A stretch of 64,000 nucleotides of DNA from Emticicia sp. C21 (GTDB taxonomy: Bacteria > Bacteroidota > Bacteroidia > Cytophagales > Spirosomataceae): positions 784,063 to 848,062 of the forward strand of contig NZ_QVMT01000001.1 in the NCBI RefSeq assembly GCF_003418935.1, given 5' to 3'. The position numbers and the translations under genes were made by a program. The notes under the pieces are model-generated. The model did not search any database. It was not told where the DNA came from and was given only the letters and a program-made list of their open reading frames with translations. Below are positions 45,939 through 55,922 of this stretch, piece after piece (within the stretch, counting starts at the first letter, position 1; every line of letters starts with the position of its first letter).

Positions 45939-46934
45939 TTATCTTGCAGCAATTATCAAAGCTAACCCTATAATATAGAGTAGCAACATAGCATTTAAAA
46001 TAGTAGACGTGCCTTTGGGTGCGTTCTTGAATTCTTTCCAGATATAAATGCCCCAGAGTGCAGCTACTACTGTTGCCCCCTGTCCTAAGCCATAAGAAAT
46101 GGCAGTTCCGGCTTTGTCAGAAGCAATAATACTAAATGCCATACCCACACACCAGATGGCTCCGCCTAAAATTCCGGTCAGATGGTTTTTCAGACTCCCT
46201 CCGAAATAATCTCCATAGCTGACAGGTGAACCAACAAACGGACGCAACATCAGGAATGTATTAAACACAAAATTACTCAAAAAGATGCCAATCGAGAAAA
46301 AGAACACTGCGGTATAAGGGCTCAGTTTACCATCCTCCGGCACTAAAAAGTTTGGAAACATAGCCTGTGCTACATATTTGTAGAAATAGCCCATCAACAC
46401 TCCTGCTACTACAGAAAGCGCTAAACCTTTAGAAGATACTCCCTGAGACTGCGAGGCAGTCCGGCGGTAAGCATAAGCATTTAACAAGATAGCCGCAGCT
46501 ACTAAAGCTACCCCTAGAAAAATCATATAAGAGTTACCAACCGGATTATCCATATAATTCACAATCACACCAATCACTAAAGCCAAACCGATACCCACCG
46601 GAAAAGCCACCGCCATACCTGCAATAGAAATGGCTGCGCCCAAGAGAATATTAGCAATATTGAATACCACCCCACCCAGCATAGCCGAACCAATATTGGA
46701 GGAATCGGCCTGTTTAATGTCTTCCAGAAAACCTCTTCCCTCCTCTCCTACGCTTCCTAAAGTAAAAGCAAATAAAGTAGCTATTAGCACAATGCCTATG
46801 ACATAATCCCAATAAAAAAGCTCAAATCGCCAGGTGGAAGCTGCCAGTTTCTGGGTATTAGCCCATGAGCCCCAGCACAGCATCGTAATGATGCAGAAGA
46901 TAACCGCAAGCGGATAGGTTTCAATAATAAACAT
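45939..46934 (-). CDS. GRP-family sugar transporter
   Basis: 331 aa with ten transmembrane segments. Fits the glucose/ribose permease (GRP) group of DMT transporters: 'MLCWGSWANTQKLA' at TM1, 'FPVGIGLALVIGVIVNY', 'YGLGQGATVVAALWGIYIWKEF'. Placed between the nucleoside hydrolase and ribokinase, it should bring ribose across the inner membrane (inference from context). Gaps 35 bp (hydrolase) and 33 bp (ribokinase). Confidence 0.85.
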   Translation of the reverse strand: MFIIETYPLAVIFCIITMLCWGSWANTQKLAASTWRFELFYWDYVIGIVLIATLFAFTLGSVGEEGRGFLEDIKQADSSNIGSAMLGGVVFNIANILLGAAISIAGMAVAFPVGIGLALVIGVIVNYMDNPVGNSYMIFLGVALVAAAILLNAYAYRRTASQSQGVSSKGLALSVVAGVLMGYFYKYVAQAMFPNFLVPEDGKLSPYTAVFFFSIGIFLSNFVFNTFLMLRPFVGSPVSYGDYFGGSLKNHLTGILGGAIWCVGMAFSIIASDKAGTAISYGLGQGATVVAALWGIYIWKEFKNAPKGTSTILNAMLLLYIIGLALIIAAR

Positions 46935-46969
46935 AGCTTTATAAGGTTAGAGGTATGAATCGAATAACA

Positions 46970-47953
46970 TTATTTCTTCTTCGGCTGATGCATCATATAA
47001 TCTTCAATAATGGTTGCCACTTCTGCCGCAGGCATTTTTTCCGTCAGGTAAATTATCTTCTCTCCCGGAATCAACACATTCGTCCCATCATCTTTAATCT
47101 CAAAATCCAGTTTTCTGGTCGAAAAATACGGTTCTATTCCTTTTACTGCCACCAATACTGCTGTCTGGTCCCAACTATTGCGGCCAATGGTATTTTTATC
47201 CTTGGTGAGTGCTACCTGATAAGCATCTTTTACAGGGCTATTCTGAATGCTTTCGTTATTAATTAAACGTATGCCCGTTCTTATCTTCTCTCCAATCTCA
47301 AAGCCACTCAGAAGCATGGGTGTGTTCCATTCGGTAAAGACCTTTTGTGATGCTTTGGTATCAATATGCACATTAAACTCATGTCCGCGATTTTCTTTGT
47401 TTAACCCTGCTGCCATTGAGACCAATAATTTCACTTTTTTCTTTATCAGGTCTTTCCCTGAAAGTTTCGAAAATTCATCCGGTTGAGAGGCTAATAAATC
47501 GGCCAGATTAGTAAAGAATCCTACTGTTATAATGGTTACCGATTGGTCGGGTTGTTTGGCTAAAATTTGTCTGTAAAGTTTGGTAGCCTCTATGGCATCA
47601 GCATTTGATTTCAGTTTATGCGGGTATTTCTCTACAATAAACTCCGCCCATTTCTGCGAGCAGTTCATATTAGGCTTCTCTTTTTTAGTAATACCTGTAG
47701 GAATATTCGGGCGACCGAAATAGGTATTTAATAAGCTGATAGTTGGCACTGTTGTTTCAAAGGCATTGCATGAGATAGTGGCCAGAATTTTAGCCTCTCC
47801 GGCATCAGCAAAAGCGTGGAGCAGCGCCATAGCGCCTACATCATCATAATCCGGGGCAATATCGGTATCAAAAATAACAGCGACAGGTTGTTTTTTCTGA
47901 GCAGAGACAGACAGGCTTAGCATACAAAGTATGATAACTAGAAACTTTGGCAT
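46970..47953 (-). CDS. nucleoside hydrolase, secreted
   Basis: 327 aa with a signal peptide (cleaved about residue 18, VSAQ). Hydrolyses the N-glycosidic bond of nucleosides; Ca2+-binding. Seen: 'VAVIFDTDIAPDYDDVGAM' (the DTD-x4-DD motif, D29-D38 region), 'ISCNAFETTVPTISLLN', 'SVTIITVGFFTNLADLL' and 'EFNVHIDTKASQKVF'. A periplasmic location means free base and ribose are released outside the inner membrane, and the next two genes (transporter, ribokinase) use the ribose. First gene of the operon. Confidence 0.9.
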   Translation of the reverse strand: MPKFLVIILCMLSLSVSAQKKQPVAVIFDTDIAPDYDDVGAMALLHAFADAGEAKILATISCNAFETTVPTISLLNTYFGRPNIPTGITKKEKPNMNCSQKWAEFIVEKYPHKLKSNADAIEATKLYRQILAKQPDQSVTIITVGFFTNLADLLASQPDEFSKLSGKDLIKKKVKLLVSMAAGLNKENRGHEFNVHIDTKASQKVFTEWNTPMLLSGFEIGEKIRTGIRLINNESIQNSPVKDAYQVALTKDKNTIGRNSWDQTAVLVAVKGIEPYFSTRKLDFEIKDDGTNVLIPGEKIIYLTEKMPAAEVATIIEDYMMHQPKKK

Positions 47954-48113
47954 TTGAATAGATGGTTATAGGCTGAATTATGTTTGTCAAAAATAGGAAA
48001 TAAATGTTAATTGTTTGTATTTACACAAGAAGAAATACTTATTCTCATCGACAAAAAAATGGCTTTGTTTTATATTTCTCTCTAACTTGCCAAAAACTAT
48101 AAAAACCCAATCT

Positions 48114-49490
48114 ATGAAACCTACTTTAATCCTTCTGCTTTGCTTTGTAGCTACTCTCACAAAAGCGCAACAGGCAGAAGTATGGCTTACCAATGCCGAT
48201 AAATCGGCTTTATTTCAGAAACAAAACGAAATAGTAATATTCGGCAATGAAAAGACCGATGGCCCAACCATTTTTGTAGACGATACCAAACGCTTCCAGA
48301 GCATGGATGGATTTGGCTTTACGCTTACAGGCGGTAGCGCCACTTTGATTAATCAGTTAAAGACTGATGAAAAGGCTGCCTTGCTGAAAGAACTCTTTGC
48401 TACAGACCAGAACAATATCGGCATCAGTTATTTGAGAGTCAGCATTGGCGCATCTGATCTGAGCGACCATGTTTTTACTTATAACGACCTCACTAATGGT
48501 GAAACTGACCCTAATATACAGAAATTCAGCCTAGCAGAAGAGCAAAAAGACCTGATACCTGTATTGAAACAAATCCTGAAAATCAATCCTAGTATCAAAA
48601 TCTTAGGCTCACCATGGACACCTCCGGTTTGGATGAAAACCAACGGCAATTCTAAGGGTGGAAGCCTGAAACCTGAGTATTACCAGGCTTATGCCAAATA
48701 TCTGGTAAAGTACATTCAAAGCATGCAAAAAGAAGGTATCAGGATTGATGCCATTACAATTCAAAACGAACCTTTGCATCCGGGCAATAACCCAAGTCTT
48801 TTGATGTTGCCAAGCGAACAAGCGGCATTTATCAGGAAAAGTTTGGGTCCTGCATTCAAAGCAGCAGCCATCAAAACCAAAATTATCCTTTACGACCATA
48901 ATGCCGACCGCCCCGATTACCCAATCAGTGTATTGAATGACCCGGAAGCGCGTAAGTATATAGATGGTTCGGCCTTTCATCTATATGGCGGTACGGTTGA
49001 AGCTCTGACAGATGTACATGAAGCACATCCTGATAAAAATCTGTACTTTACAGAGCAATGGATTGGTGCACCGGGCAATTTTGCAGGAGATTTAAAATGG
49101 CATGTAAAAAATCTGATTATCGGCGCCCCAAGAAACTGGAGCAAAAATGTACTGGAATGGAATCTGGCCGCCGACCCTAAACAAAATCCTCATACCGATG
49201 GTGGTTGTACTGAGTGTTTAGGAGCCATTACTATCGGTAATTCAATAGTCAGAAATCCGGCTTATTATATTGTGGCGCATGCGTCTAAATTTGCCCGTCC
49301 GGGTTCAGTACGTATTTCATCCAATATCACAATGGGACTGGCTAATGTGGCTTTTAAAACACCCACAGGCAAAACTGTTTTGATTGTGCTGAATGAATCT
49401 GACAAACCTCAGGCATTTGCAATTTCGAGCAAGGGCAAAACGCTGAGCCAATCACTTAACGGTGGCTCGGTAGCTACATATATCTGGTAA
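48114..49490 (+). CDS. glycoside hydrolase family 30
   Basis: 458 aa from the chosen ATG, where the signal peptide begins ('MKPTLILLLCFVATLTKAQQ'); an upstream ATG at 48015 would add 33 residues of no homology. GH30 acts on beta-glucosidic or beta-xylosidic bonds (glucosylceramidase-like). Seen: 'FQSMDGFGFTLTGGSATLI', the acid/base Glu in 'IDAITIQNEPLHPG', the nucleophile Glu in 'NLYFTEQWIG', and a C-terminal beta-sandwich. Monocistronic with a hairpin terminator. Confidence 0.93.
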   Translation: MKPTLILLLCFVATLTKAQQAEVWLTNADKSALFQKQNEIVIFGNEKTDGPTIFVDDTKRFQSMDGFGFTLTGGSATLINQLKTDEKAALLKELFATDQNNIGISYLRVSIGASDLSDHVFTYNDLTNGETDPNIQKFSLAEEQKDLIPVLKQILKINPSIKILGSPWTPPVWMKTNGNSKGGSLKPEYYQAYAKYLVKYIQSMQKEGIRIDAITIQNEPLHPGNNPSLLMLPSEQAAFIRKSLGPAFKAAAIKTKIILYDHNADRPDYPISVLNDPEARKYIDGSAFHLYGGTVEALTDVHEAHPDKNLYFTEQWIGAPGNFAGDLKWHVKNLIIGAPRNWSKNVLEWNLAADPKQNPHTDGGCTECLGAITIGNSIVRNPAYYIVAHASKFARPGSVRISSNITMGLANVAFKTPTGKTVLIVLNESDKPQAFAISSKGKTLSQSLNGGSVATYIW

Positions 49491-49511
49491 ATCAAACTAA
49501 TAATATAATGA

Positions 49512-49546
49512 AGCCACCCTATCTCGTTCATAAGGTGGCTGTTTTT
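49512..49546 (+). terminator. terminator after the GH30 gene
   Basis: AGCCACC (49512-49518) and GGTGGCT (49534-49540), loop of 15 nt, then GTTTTT. 22 bp after the GH30 stop. Confidence 0.75.
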
Positions 49547-49560
49547 ATGTCTCAGCAATT

Positions 49561-49586
49561 GCTTATCAGACTATAGTCTGATAAGC
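49561..49586. other. 26-bp perfect palindrome
   Basis: Half-site GCTTATCAGACTA followed by its exact complement. It lies between the GH30 terminator and the stop of the lipoprotein gene, 14 bp from the latter. No T-run follows on either strand, so a binding site or recombination site is as likely as a terminator. Confidence 0.8.
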
Positions 49587-49600
49587 GGTGTCTGGGTTTC

Positions 49601-50023
49601 TTACTTCTTTTTGGCTACGATAGTTATATCTCCGTTCTCGTCAGTAAAGGCAAATGTAATGGTGTTATTAGCAAAGTTTCCTACTTTTTCTGTGGTATGA
49701 AACTCAATGCTTCCATCATTGGCTTTTTTCAAAGTAGCATCTTCTGAACCTACTTCGTCAGGATAACCCGCCGATTTCAACACATAAGAAACTTTTACTT
49801 TAGAATCATTGATTTTGCTGACTGAGTACTCACCTGATACGCCTTGCATCGGCAAAGTAACCACAATACCTCCTTGCGAAATTGAAGTTACATTATAGGT
49901 TCCTGTAACCTGGTCGGCCATTGATGGGTCAACTGAATCTTTGTCTTTACAACTGTACAGGAATACCATTGAACAAAGGAATGCATAAGCGAAGAATTTG
50001 TTAAAAGCATTGAAAGTTTTCAT
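49601..50023 (-). CDS. lipoprotein of unknown function
   Basis: 140 aa from the ATG at 50023, where the signal peptide and lipobox begin ('FLYSC', Cys22); a longer frame from 50062 has no signal. After the linker 'KDKDSVDPS' there is a beta-rich domain with 'VTGTYNVTSISQGGIVVTL', 'INDSKVKVSYVLKSAG' and the strand 'NTITFAFTDENGDITIVAKK'. Similar to small lipocalin-like lipoproteins near other Bacteroidota genes. No function can be assigned. Confidence 0.65.
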   Translation of the reverse strand: MKTFNAFNKFFAYAFLCSMVFLYSCKDKDSVDPSMADQVTGTYNVTSISQGGIVVTLPMQGVSGEYSVSKINDSKVKVSYVLKSAGYPDEVGSEDATLKKANDGSIEFHTTEKVGNFANNTITFAFTDENGDITIVAKKK

Positions 50024-50505
50024 GACTGTGATGTTAATTGTTTGATTAATTTGATGGGACAAAATTGTGCGAAATTTGAAACCCCCGAAAGTGAGAATTT
50101 GTAGATGGCAGTAACGAATTAGATTCTGGCAGAAAAAAACGAGAAAGTGGCGTTTTAGTTAGATAAGGATACTTGAGCAGCTTCAGAGAATGGTAAAGTG
50201 AGTTTTACAAACATTTTTAGCCTATATTAGTTGTATGGATTAATTATAACCTGAACTGTTAAAACCTCAAGACATCATCATGCCCCACTTATTTGCACCC
50301 GTTTCCAGGTCATTCATTCATCGACAACATACTTGATTATCCACATATTAGGGCTTCCTATTCTTTCAATAAGATTTATAGCGGATAATTTGCTTTTGAA
50401 AACATACCTGTCTGGCTTTTTAGTAAATTTCGGAAACAAGTTTTCATGCCGTCTTAAAGCGTGCGTTATTAACTGACAAAACATTAACTGTAAACCCTAC
50501 GCTGA
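50024..50505. other. divergent intergenic region, about 480 bp, no gene
   Basis: Between a lipoprotein and the propeller kinase. It holds the promoters of both; I found no exact TTTA-N19-TAnnTTTG, no hairpin and no ORF with a counterpart. Confidence 0.4.
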
Positions 50506-53500
50506 GTGAGATTTTTTTTAATAAATATATGGTTAACCCTACTACTTTCCTGTGGTCAGACTACCGCCCAGTTGCTTTTCAATAATATTGAGCATTTCAA
50601 CTCTCGGAATGGCTTATCAAGCAATGAGGTAAAAGCTATCGTTCAGGATCAGGATGGTTTTTTGTGGATTGCTACTCCCGAGGGTCTGAATCGTTATGAT
50701 GGCGAAAGGTTTGTTCAATTTACACATACCAAAGACACCAACTCTATTATATCAGACCAGCTTTCTTCAATTATCGTATTACCCGATAATCAACTGGCCA
50801 TTGGTACGGCTGATGGTTTAACCATTATGGACACCCATAAGCGTACATTTCGCAATATTTTCTTCGCCCGCTCCACAGACCTGAAACTATTAGATAACAA
50901 TGTATATGATTTAAAATTAGACCAGAAAGGCAATCTTTGGGTACTTACTTTCTCGGGTTTGCACATATTGGATAAAAGTTTTAAGGTCATTCAATCTTAT
51001 TACACTCCCAAAGAAGCCTATGAGAAAAACCGGATTGCCTTAGGGCACAATCTTTATGAAGTAGAAGGCAATAAGTTTATTATTAAAAACATCCAGACTT
51101 ATCAAATCAATTGGGTCGATTTCAGCAAAAAAAAATTGGTACCAGCTGTTCAGAAATTTCCGCATTTAAGCTTTCTGAATGAACTCAACACCTGCAAACA
51201 AGCCCCTGACCGAACCCTCTGGGTATTGTTGAGAAATACCAATGTAGTCTATAAGTATTTTCCTGATACCAGAAAAGTCGAGTCTTTTCAAATTAATATA
51301 AAACCATCTGAATTGGCCAATGACCGCCTGGCAACCATCTATCCGCTTGACAACAATACAGCGATAATAGAAAAACAGGAGGGAAAACCTATTCTATTAA
51401 ATCTGGCTACCAATCAATTAAAAGATTTAAGTAATAAGCCTGTCTGGACAGCCTCTATGAGTGGAAACCGGATTCCGACTTATCTGAAAGACAAAGATGG
51501 GAGTCTCTGGATATGCCATTTTGATGGGCTGTACCTTATTTCAAAATCAAAGCAGGCCATTATTACTTATCCTAATATCAACAAGGCTATCAATAGTCTA
51601 TCGTGGTCAGTTGCCTCCGCACCTACTTTTCAACGAATGAGTCCTGATAAAATCTTTGTAGGCACTTATGGCAATGGCTGGTTTATGTCAGACCTCAGCA
51701 AAGACGATATGGAGCGGTTTTTCTTTGGAAGTAAACAACATCCTGAGATTGCTGTAGGCGTTTCAACCCGATTGCATAGTAAAGATACGCTCTGGCTAGC
51801 TACCCAATATGGCTTATGGTGGTTTAAACCAAGTACCTATCAGTTTGGCCGAATCAGGAATTCAACTAAGCCAACTGCTCTGGACTCATCTTTGGTAAAT
51901 TACCAATACATTGATAGCAAAGGACTCATCTGGATGGGTGTGGCTAATGGTAATGGTACCATCATCTATGACCCTAAAACCAATCGGTTCAAGCAATATT
52001 CGCAGAAAACAAAGCCTGCTTTCCCCTTGCGAATGGCTTATAGTATTACGGAAGATTATGAAGGGAATATGTGGATGGGTACACCTGCCGGTGGTGGATT
52101 AATAAAATGGGATAGGAAGAAAGATACTTTCTCAATCATTAAAGTTGGCGAGAAAAAGGGGTTCGACAGTGATGCCATTAGTTTCATGACTGCAGACAAA
52201 AAAGGGAATCTCTATTTAGCAACCCGTGTCGGCGTATTCATCTATGATTTACGTAAAGATACGTTCACTCTTTATGATAAGTTTGATGGTTTATTGAGCA
52301 ATGATGTAGAGCACTTACTACTTGACAAAAATGATATTTTATGGATAGGCTCTCCGCAGGGACTAAACTATCTGAACCTGAAAACCAATGTGATTCAGCA
52401 TCTGACTACCGCCAATGGATTAGCCAATAACAATATCGGAGCTATTCTGCCTTTTAATACAGCAGGTGACACCCTCTTTATTGGTTCTGATAATTCTTTT
52501 TCCTTACTGGCATTAGATAATTTTAACATCAAACGCAGTGCGCCAAAACCATTTATAACAGGTATCAAGATTAATAATGTTGATGTTCCTTTCAATTCTA
52601 ATGAACCCTTGACAGTCAATTATCAGCAAAATGATGTAACCTTTGAGTATGTCGGGCTTAACTTTAATAATGGCAGTCAGAACCGATATAAATATATTCT
52701 TGATGGCGCAGATAATACCTGGAAAGACGCACAGAATAACAAATATGCCAGTTATACGAATCTTCCGGCAGGTAGCTATACTTTTAAAGTAACCGCTATG
52801 AGCGATGGTCTGAACTGGAGCAGAGATGTAGCTACTTTCACGCTTATTATTACGCCACCTTGGTGGAAGACGCTCTGGTTTAGAGTAATATTCTTATTGA
52901 TTGTAAGTGGTTCACTTTACTACATATACAGGCGTCAGATTAAAGACATTGAAGTTCGCGAGGCAGAAAAAACAGAGATACAGAAACAGATTAATGAGCT
53001 AAAACTCACAGCCCTCCGCTCACAGCTGAATCCTCACTTTATTTTTAATGTGCTCAATTCCATTCAATCATTTATTCTGGAAAATAATCCGGTCGAAGCC
53101 TCACGTTACCTATCTAAGTTCGCCAAACTGGTGCGTCTGGTATTAGATAATTCAGGCAGCCAGTTTGTCTCATTGAATAAAGAGGTAGAGTTATTGACTT
53201 ACTTTGTTCAGATGGAAAGTCTGCGTTTCTCTAATTCTTTTCAATACAATATAGAGGTTGACGATGCTATCGAGCCAACTGAAATTCAGATTCCTAGTAT
53301 GATGATTCAACCTCATGTAGAAAACGCCATCTGGCACGGACTCATGACAGGACGCCGGGAAGGACATCAGGGTAAAATATGGATAAGATTCAAAAAGGAC
53401 ACCAAAGAAACCCTTATCTGTGAAATTGAAGACAATGGTATCGGCCGAAAAGCTGCAGGCAATATTCAGCAAGCCCATAAAGAACATGTTTCCAAAGGAA

Positions 53501-53649
53501 CCTCTCTCATCAAAAACCGCCTGGAATTAATGAAGCTTGAAGAAAACTATACCCTGAATATCCAGACCATTGATTTAGAAAATGAACAAGGTGAGGGCAT
53601 CGGAACAAGAGTAGTAATGGTATTACCTGTGAAGGAGGTTGACATATAA
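50506..53649 (+). CDS. sensor histidine kinase with two-component propeller, LytS type
   Basis: 1047 aa. The start is a GTG at 50506, giving a signal peptide ('FFLINIWLTLLLSCGQTTAQ'). Domains: two periplasmic seven-bladed reg-prop propellers (about residues 25-660, with repeats such as 'DQDGFLWIATPEGLNRYDG'), a Y_Y_Y domain (about 690-780, 'QNDVTFEYVGLNF'), one TM ('WFRVIFLLIVSGSLYYIY'), then a His_kinase domain with the phospho-acceptor in 'RSQLNPHFIFNVLNSI' (H844) and an HATPase with 'QPHVENAIWHGL' and 'EDNGIGRKAAG'. No LytTR response regulator lies next to it, so the partner is elsewhere or is the pair at 58.8/61.3 kb (inference). It probably senses glycans, with GH and sulfatase genes nearby. 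Confidence 0.93.
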   Translation: MRFFLINIWLTLLLSCGQTTAQLLFNNIEHFNSRNGLSSNEVKAIVQDQDGFLWIATPEGLNRYDGERFVQFTHTKDTNSIISDQLSSIIVLPDNQLAIGTADGLTIMDTHKRTFRNIFFARSTDLKLLDNNVYDLKLDQKGNLWVLTFSGLHILDKSFKVIQSYYTPKEAYEKNRIALGHNLYEVEGNKFIIKNIQTYQINWVDFSKKKLVPAVQKFPHLSFLNELNTCKQAPDRTLWVLLRNTNVVYKYFPDTRKVESFQINIKPSELANDRLATIYPLDNNTAIIEKQEGKPILLNLATNQLKDLSNKPVWTASMSGNRIPTYLKDKDGSLWICHFDGLYLISKSKQAIITYPNINKAINSLSWSVASAPTFQRMSPDKIFVGTYGNGWFMSDLSKDDMERFFFGSKQHPEIAVGVSTRLHSKDTLWLATQYGLWWFKPSTYQFGRIRNSTKPTALDSSLVNYQYIDSKGLIWMGVANGNGTIIYDPKTNRFKQYSQKTKPAFPLRMAYSITEDYEGNMWMGTPAGGGLIKWDRKKDTFSIIKVGEKKGFDSDAISFMTADKKGNLYLATRVGVFIYDLRKDTFTLYDKFDGLLSNDVEHLLLDKNDILWIGSPQGLNYLNLKTNVIQHLTTANGLANNNIGAILPFNTAGDTLFIGSDNSFSLLALDNFNIKRSAPKPFITGIKINNVDVPFNSNEPLTVNYQQNDVTFEYVGLNFNNGSQNRYKYILDGADNTWKDAQNNKYASYTNLPAGSYTFKVTAMSDGLNWSRDVATFTLIITPPWWKTLWFRVIFLLIVSGSLYYIYRRQIKDIEVREAEKTEIQKQINELKLTALRSQLNPHFIFNVLNSIQSFILENNPVEASRYLSKFAKLVRLVLDNSGSQFVSLNKEVELLTYFVQMESLRFSNSFQYNIEVDDAIEPTEIQIPSMMIQPHVENAIWHGLMTGRREGHQGKIWIRFKKDTKETLICEIEDNGIGRKAAGNIQQAHKEHVSKGTSLIKNRLELMKLEENYTLNIQTIDLENEQGEGIGTRVVMVLPVKEVDI

Positions 53650-53652
53650 AAA

Positions 53653-53679
53653 AGCAGGCAGTATTTGATACCGCCTGCT
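53653..53679. terminator. shared terminator between the propeller kinase and the sulfatase
   Basis: Arms AGCAGGCAGTA and TACCGCCTGCT, one mismatch, flanked by A-run and 'AAAAATATC'. Converging genes on both sides. Confidence 0.75.
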
Positions 53680-53695
53680 AAAAATATCTTATTAA

Positions 53696-55207
53696 TCAAT
53701 AAGTCCCCCGATACCGATGGTCTCCCCTCTTATTCGGAATACGTTTCAACGGTATCTGCATGCCTTTGGTGTCTTCTAACCAACTCCAAACCTGGTCTCT
53801 CAGGTCTTTCGCAATCGTCTGATGCTCAGCACTTCTGATTAAATTATTCACCTCCAACGGATCGTTTTTCAAATCGTATAATTCGTTAGCATCCCATACG
53901 CCATGATTGAAAATATATTTGTAACGGTCGGTTCTTACGGCAAACATCGTTGGGGTTTGCGGGAAATCATATTCCCAGTAATACTCATAAAAAGCCTTGT
54001 CTTTCCAATCTATCTTTTTCCCTTGCAGAATCGGCAGAAATGATTTGCCCTGCATCTGCATAGGTGTTGGTACTCCTGCATAATTCAGAATGGTTGGCGC
54101 AATATCTATATTCTGAATCACCTCTGTTACCTTTGAATTACCCTTAATAATACTCGGACAACGCATAATCAAAGGTACACGCATCGACTCTTCGTAAGCA
54201 TGGCGTTTGTCTATCAGGCCATGTTCGCCAAAGCTAAAGCCATTATCACCCATATAAATCACTAAAGTATTTTCGGCTTGACCGTTATCTTCCAACCATT
54301 TCAAAACCCTGCCGATACTATCGTCAACGCCTCTCAGTGTTTCAGCATATTGGCGATAAAAATCATTGAACTGGATTTGCCCATGATACAGATAATCAAC
54401 GCCATGCCAGCTATAACGCTGATTTTTCACCCATTGCGGCATGTCTTTCATATTCGGGTTCATCGGTGGCTGATTAGGATTATGCGTAGGCATAGCGCCG
54501 AAAATCTTACTGGTATCGGTCTTTGTCAGATACATCGATTCAGGATAAACCAAGGCATCTTTAAAAGTGCCTTTATGTCTTTTAGCAGGCTGAAACTCTG
54601 CGTGCACGCCTTTATGTGACAGGTACATGCAGAAAGGCTTATTTTTATCTAAAGAGTTGAGCCATTGTTCGGCATAGTCGGTCAATAAATCAGAGATATA
54701 ACTGCTGTCTTTATGCGCTACCTGCTTGCCATTAATATTGAACGTAGGATTATAATAGACGCCCTGCCCCTTGAAGCTCAGCCAATAGTTGAAACCGGGT
54801 TGTGGGGCATCATCTGTATTACCCATATGCCATTTACCCAAGAAAGCGGTGCTATATCCGGCTTTTTGCAGGTATTGAGGAAAGAACTTCAAGCCCTTTG
54901 GTAAGGGTGCCTGGTTGTCTACAATAGTATGTGTGTGTGCATATTGCCCGGTAAGAATACTGGCTCTGCTAGGCGAACAAAGAGCAGTACTCACAAAGGC
55001 ATTCTGGATATGTGTGCCCTCGCGTGCAATTCTGTCCATATTAGGTGTTTGCAGACCGGGCACTTTACCCATGAATCCCATGAAATCATAGCGATGGTCA
55101 TCGGCCAGAATAAAGATGATATTTTTAGGTTTTGTCGGAGGTGGAGTTTTGCCTTTCCATCCACATAGAAATAGCACAAAGGCGAACAATAGTAGTTTTA
55201 CTTTCAT
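53696..55207 (-). CDS. sulfatase family protein
   Basis: 503 aa. A signal sequence with a possible lipobox ('FVLFLCGW') precedes the type I sulfatase fold. Seen: metal-binding 'IIFILADDHRYD' (D36, D37), the formylglycine site 'TALCSPSRASILTGQ' (C77, of the form CxPxR), 'GKWHMGN' and the C-terminal 'YIFNHGVWDANELYDL'. Cys77 must be converted to formylglycine for activity. Its nearest neighbours are the propeller kinase and the GH127 gene, so glycan desulfation is a good guess. Convergent with the kinase. Confidence 0.93.
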   Translation of the reverse strand: MKVKLLLFAFVLFLCGWKGKTPPPTKPKNIIFILADDHRYDFMGFMGKVPGLQTPNMDRIAREGTHIQNAFVSTALCSPSRASILTGQYAHTHTIVDNQAPLPKGLKFFPQYLQKAGYSTAFLGKWHMGNTDDAPQPGFNYWLSFKGQGVYYNPTFNINGKQVAHKDSSYISDLLTDYAEQWLNSLDKNKPFCMYLSHKGVHAEFQPAKRHKGTFKDALVYPESMYLTKTDTSKIFGAMPTHNPNQPPMNPNMKDMPQWVKNQRYSWHGVDYLYHGQIQFNDFYRQYAETLRGVDDSIGRVLKWLEDNGQAENTLVIYMGDNGFSFGEHGLIDKRHAYEESMRVPLIMRCPSIIKGNSKVTEVIQNIDIAPTILNYAGVPTPMQMQGKSFLPILQGKKIDWKDKAFYEYYWEYDFPQTPTMFAVRTDRYKYIFNHGVWDANELYDLKNDPLEVNNLIRSAEHQTIAKDLRDQVWSWLEDTKGMQIPLKRIPNKRGDHRYRGTY

Positions 55208-55454
55208 GAGCGAAGAGGTTGAATGAATAGCTACAAATATTCAGAAAAATTGGCAAATGCCCAAGTATCAATCTACATAATTAGTCTTTTGTCAGATAAT
55301 CCATCTTTTATTGTTCATATTTTCAAAATCTGCTATCTTTAAAGGCAGAACATTCGGTTCTTTTACGAGTTACATTTTAAGTATAGCTTAAACAGAGGTT
55401 CGATTCACCTTAGAAGTTAAACCTCAAAAACAATTAAAATTATCTACTACAACT
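55208..55454. promoter_or_regulatory. divergent region between sulfatase and secreted protein gene
   Basis: About 250 bp of AT-rich sequence. It must contain the promoters of both genes; I see no perfect consensus and nothing else. Confidence 0.35.
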
Positions 55455-55883
55455 ATGAAAATAACATTGCTATTTTTATTGACGGCCTTTGGTATCTCAA
55501 CGGTTTCTGGCCAGGATTCTAAAAAAAGTTCAGAAAAAGAATCTGATAAAATGAAAGTTCCGGTATGCACAATTTCTGGTGTGAATTTCGCCAAAGGAGA
55601 CACCATCACCATTGGTCAACCCTCAAATGCTAATCAGAGATTTTCCTTTATACATAGACGTTTTGGAGTTTTCGAGGGAATACGTGAATTGGAAAAATTC
55701 AGATTAAGTGTTGAATGGTCGAATAGATTGGTACTTATCAACGAAACCTATATTGTAACAGAAGGACTTAATAAAATATGTTATGCAGAGTTTAAGGTAG
55801 GAAACGATTTTCGTGGCTGGATAACTTTAGACAATGCTATTAAAACAAAAGAGATAGTAAAACTGAACAGTACAGATTTGTAA
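55455..55883 (+). CDS. secreted protein of unknown function
   Basis: 142 aa with a signal peptide ('LLFLLTAFGISTVSGQ'). Body beta-rich and charged: 'KKSSEKESDKMKVPVCTISG', 'RFSFIHRRFGVFEGIREL', 'CYAEFKVGNDFRGWITLDNA'. Two Cys could form a disulfide. No family recognised. 39 bp before the broken GH127 gene on the same strand, so the two may share a transcript. Confidence 0.6.
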   Translation: MKITLLFLLTAFGISTVSGQDSKKSSEKESDKMKVPVCTISGVNFAKGDTITIGQPSNANQRFSFIHRRFGVFEGIRELEKFRLSVEWSNRLVLINETYIVTEGLNKICYAEFKVGNDFRGWITLDNAIKTKEIVKLNSTDL

Positions 55884-55922
55884 GTAAACCAAAACTCACC
55901 TATCCTAAACTATATCGTATCA

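Noticed and set aside
50024-50505. Small gene or RNA in the 480-bp gap before the propeller kinase
   Set aside because: No frame with a convincing start and composition, no hairpin, no tRNA-like cloverleaf found by reading.
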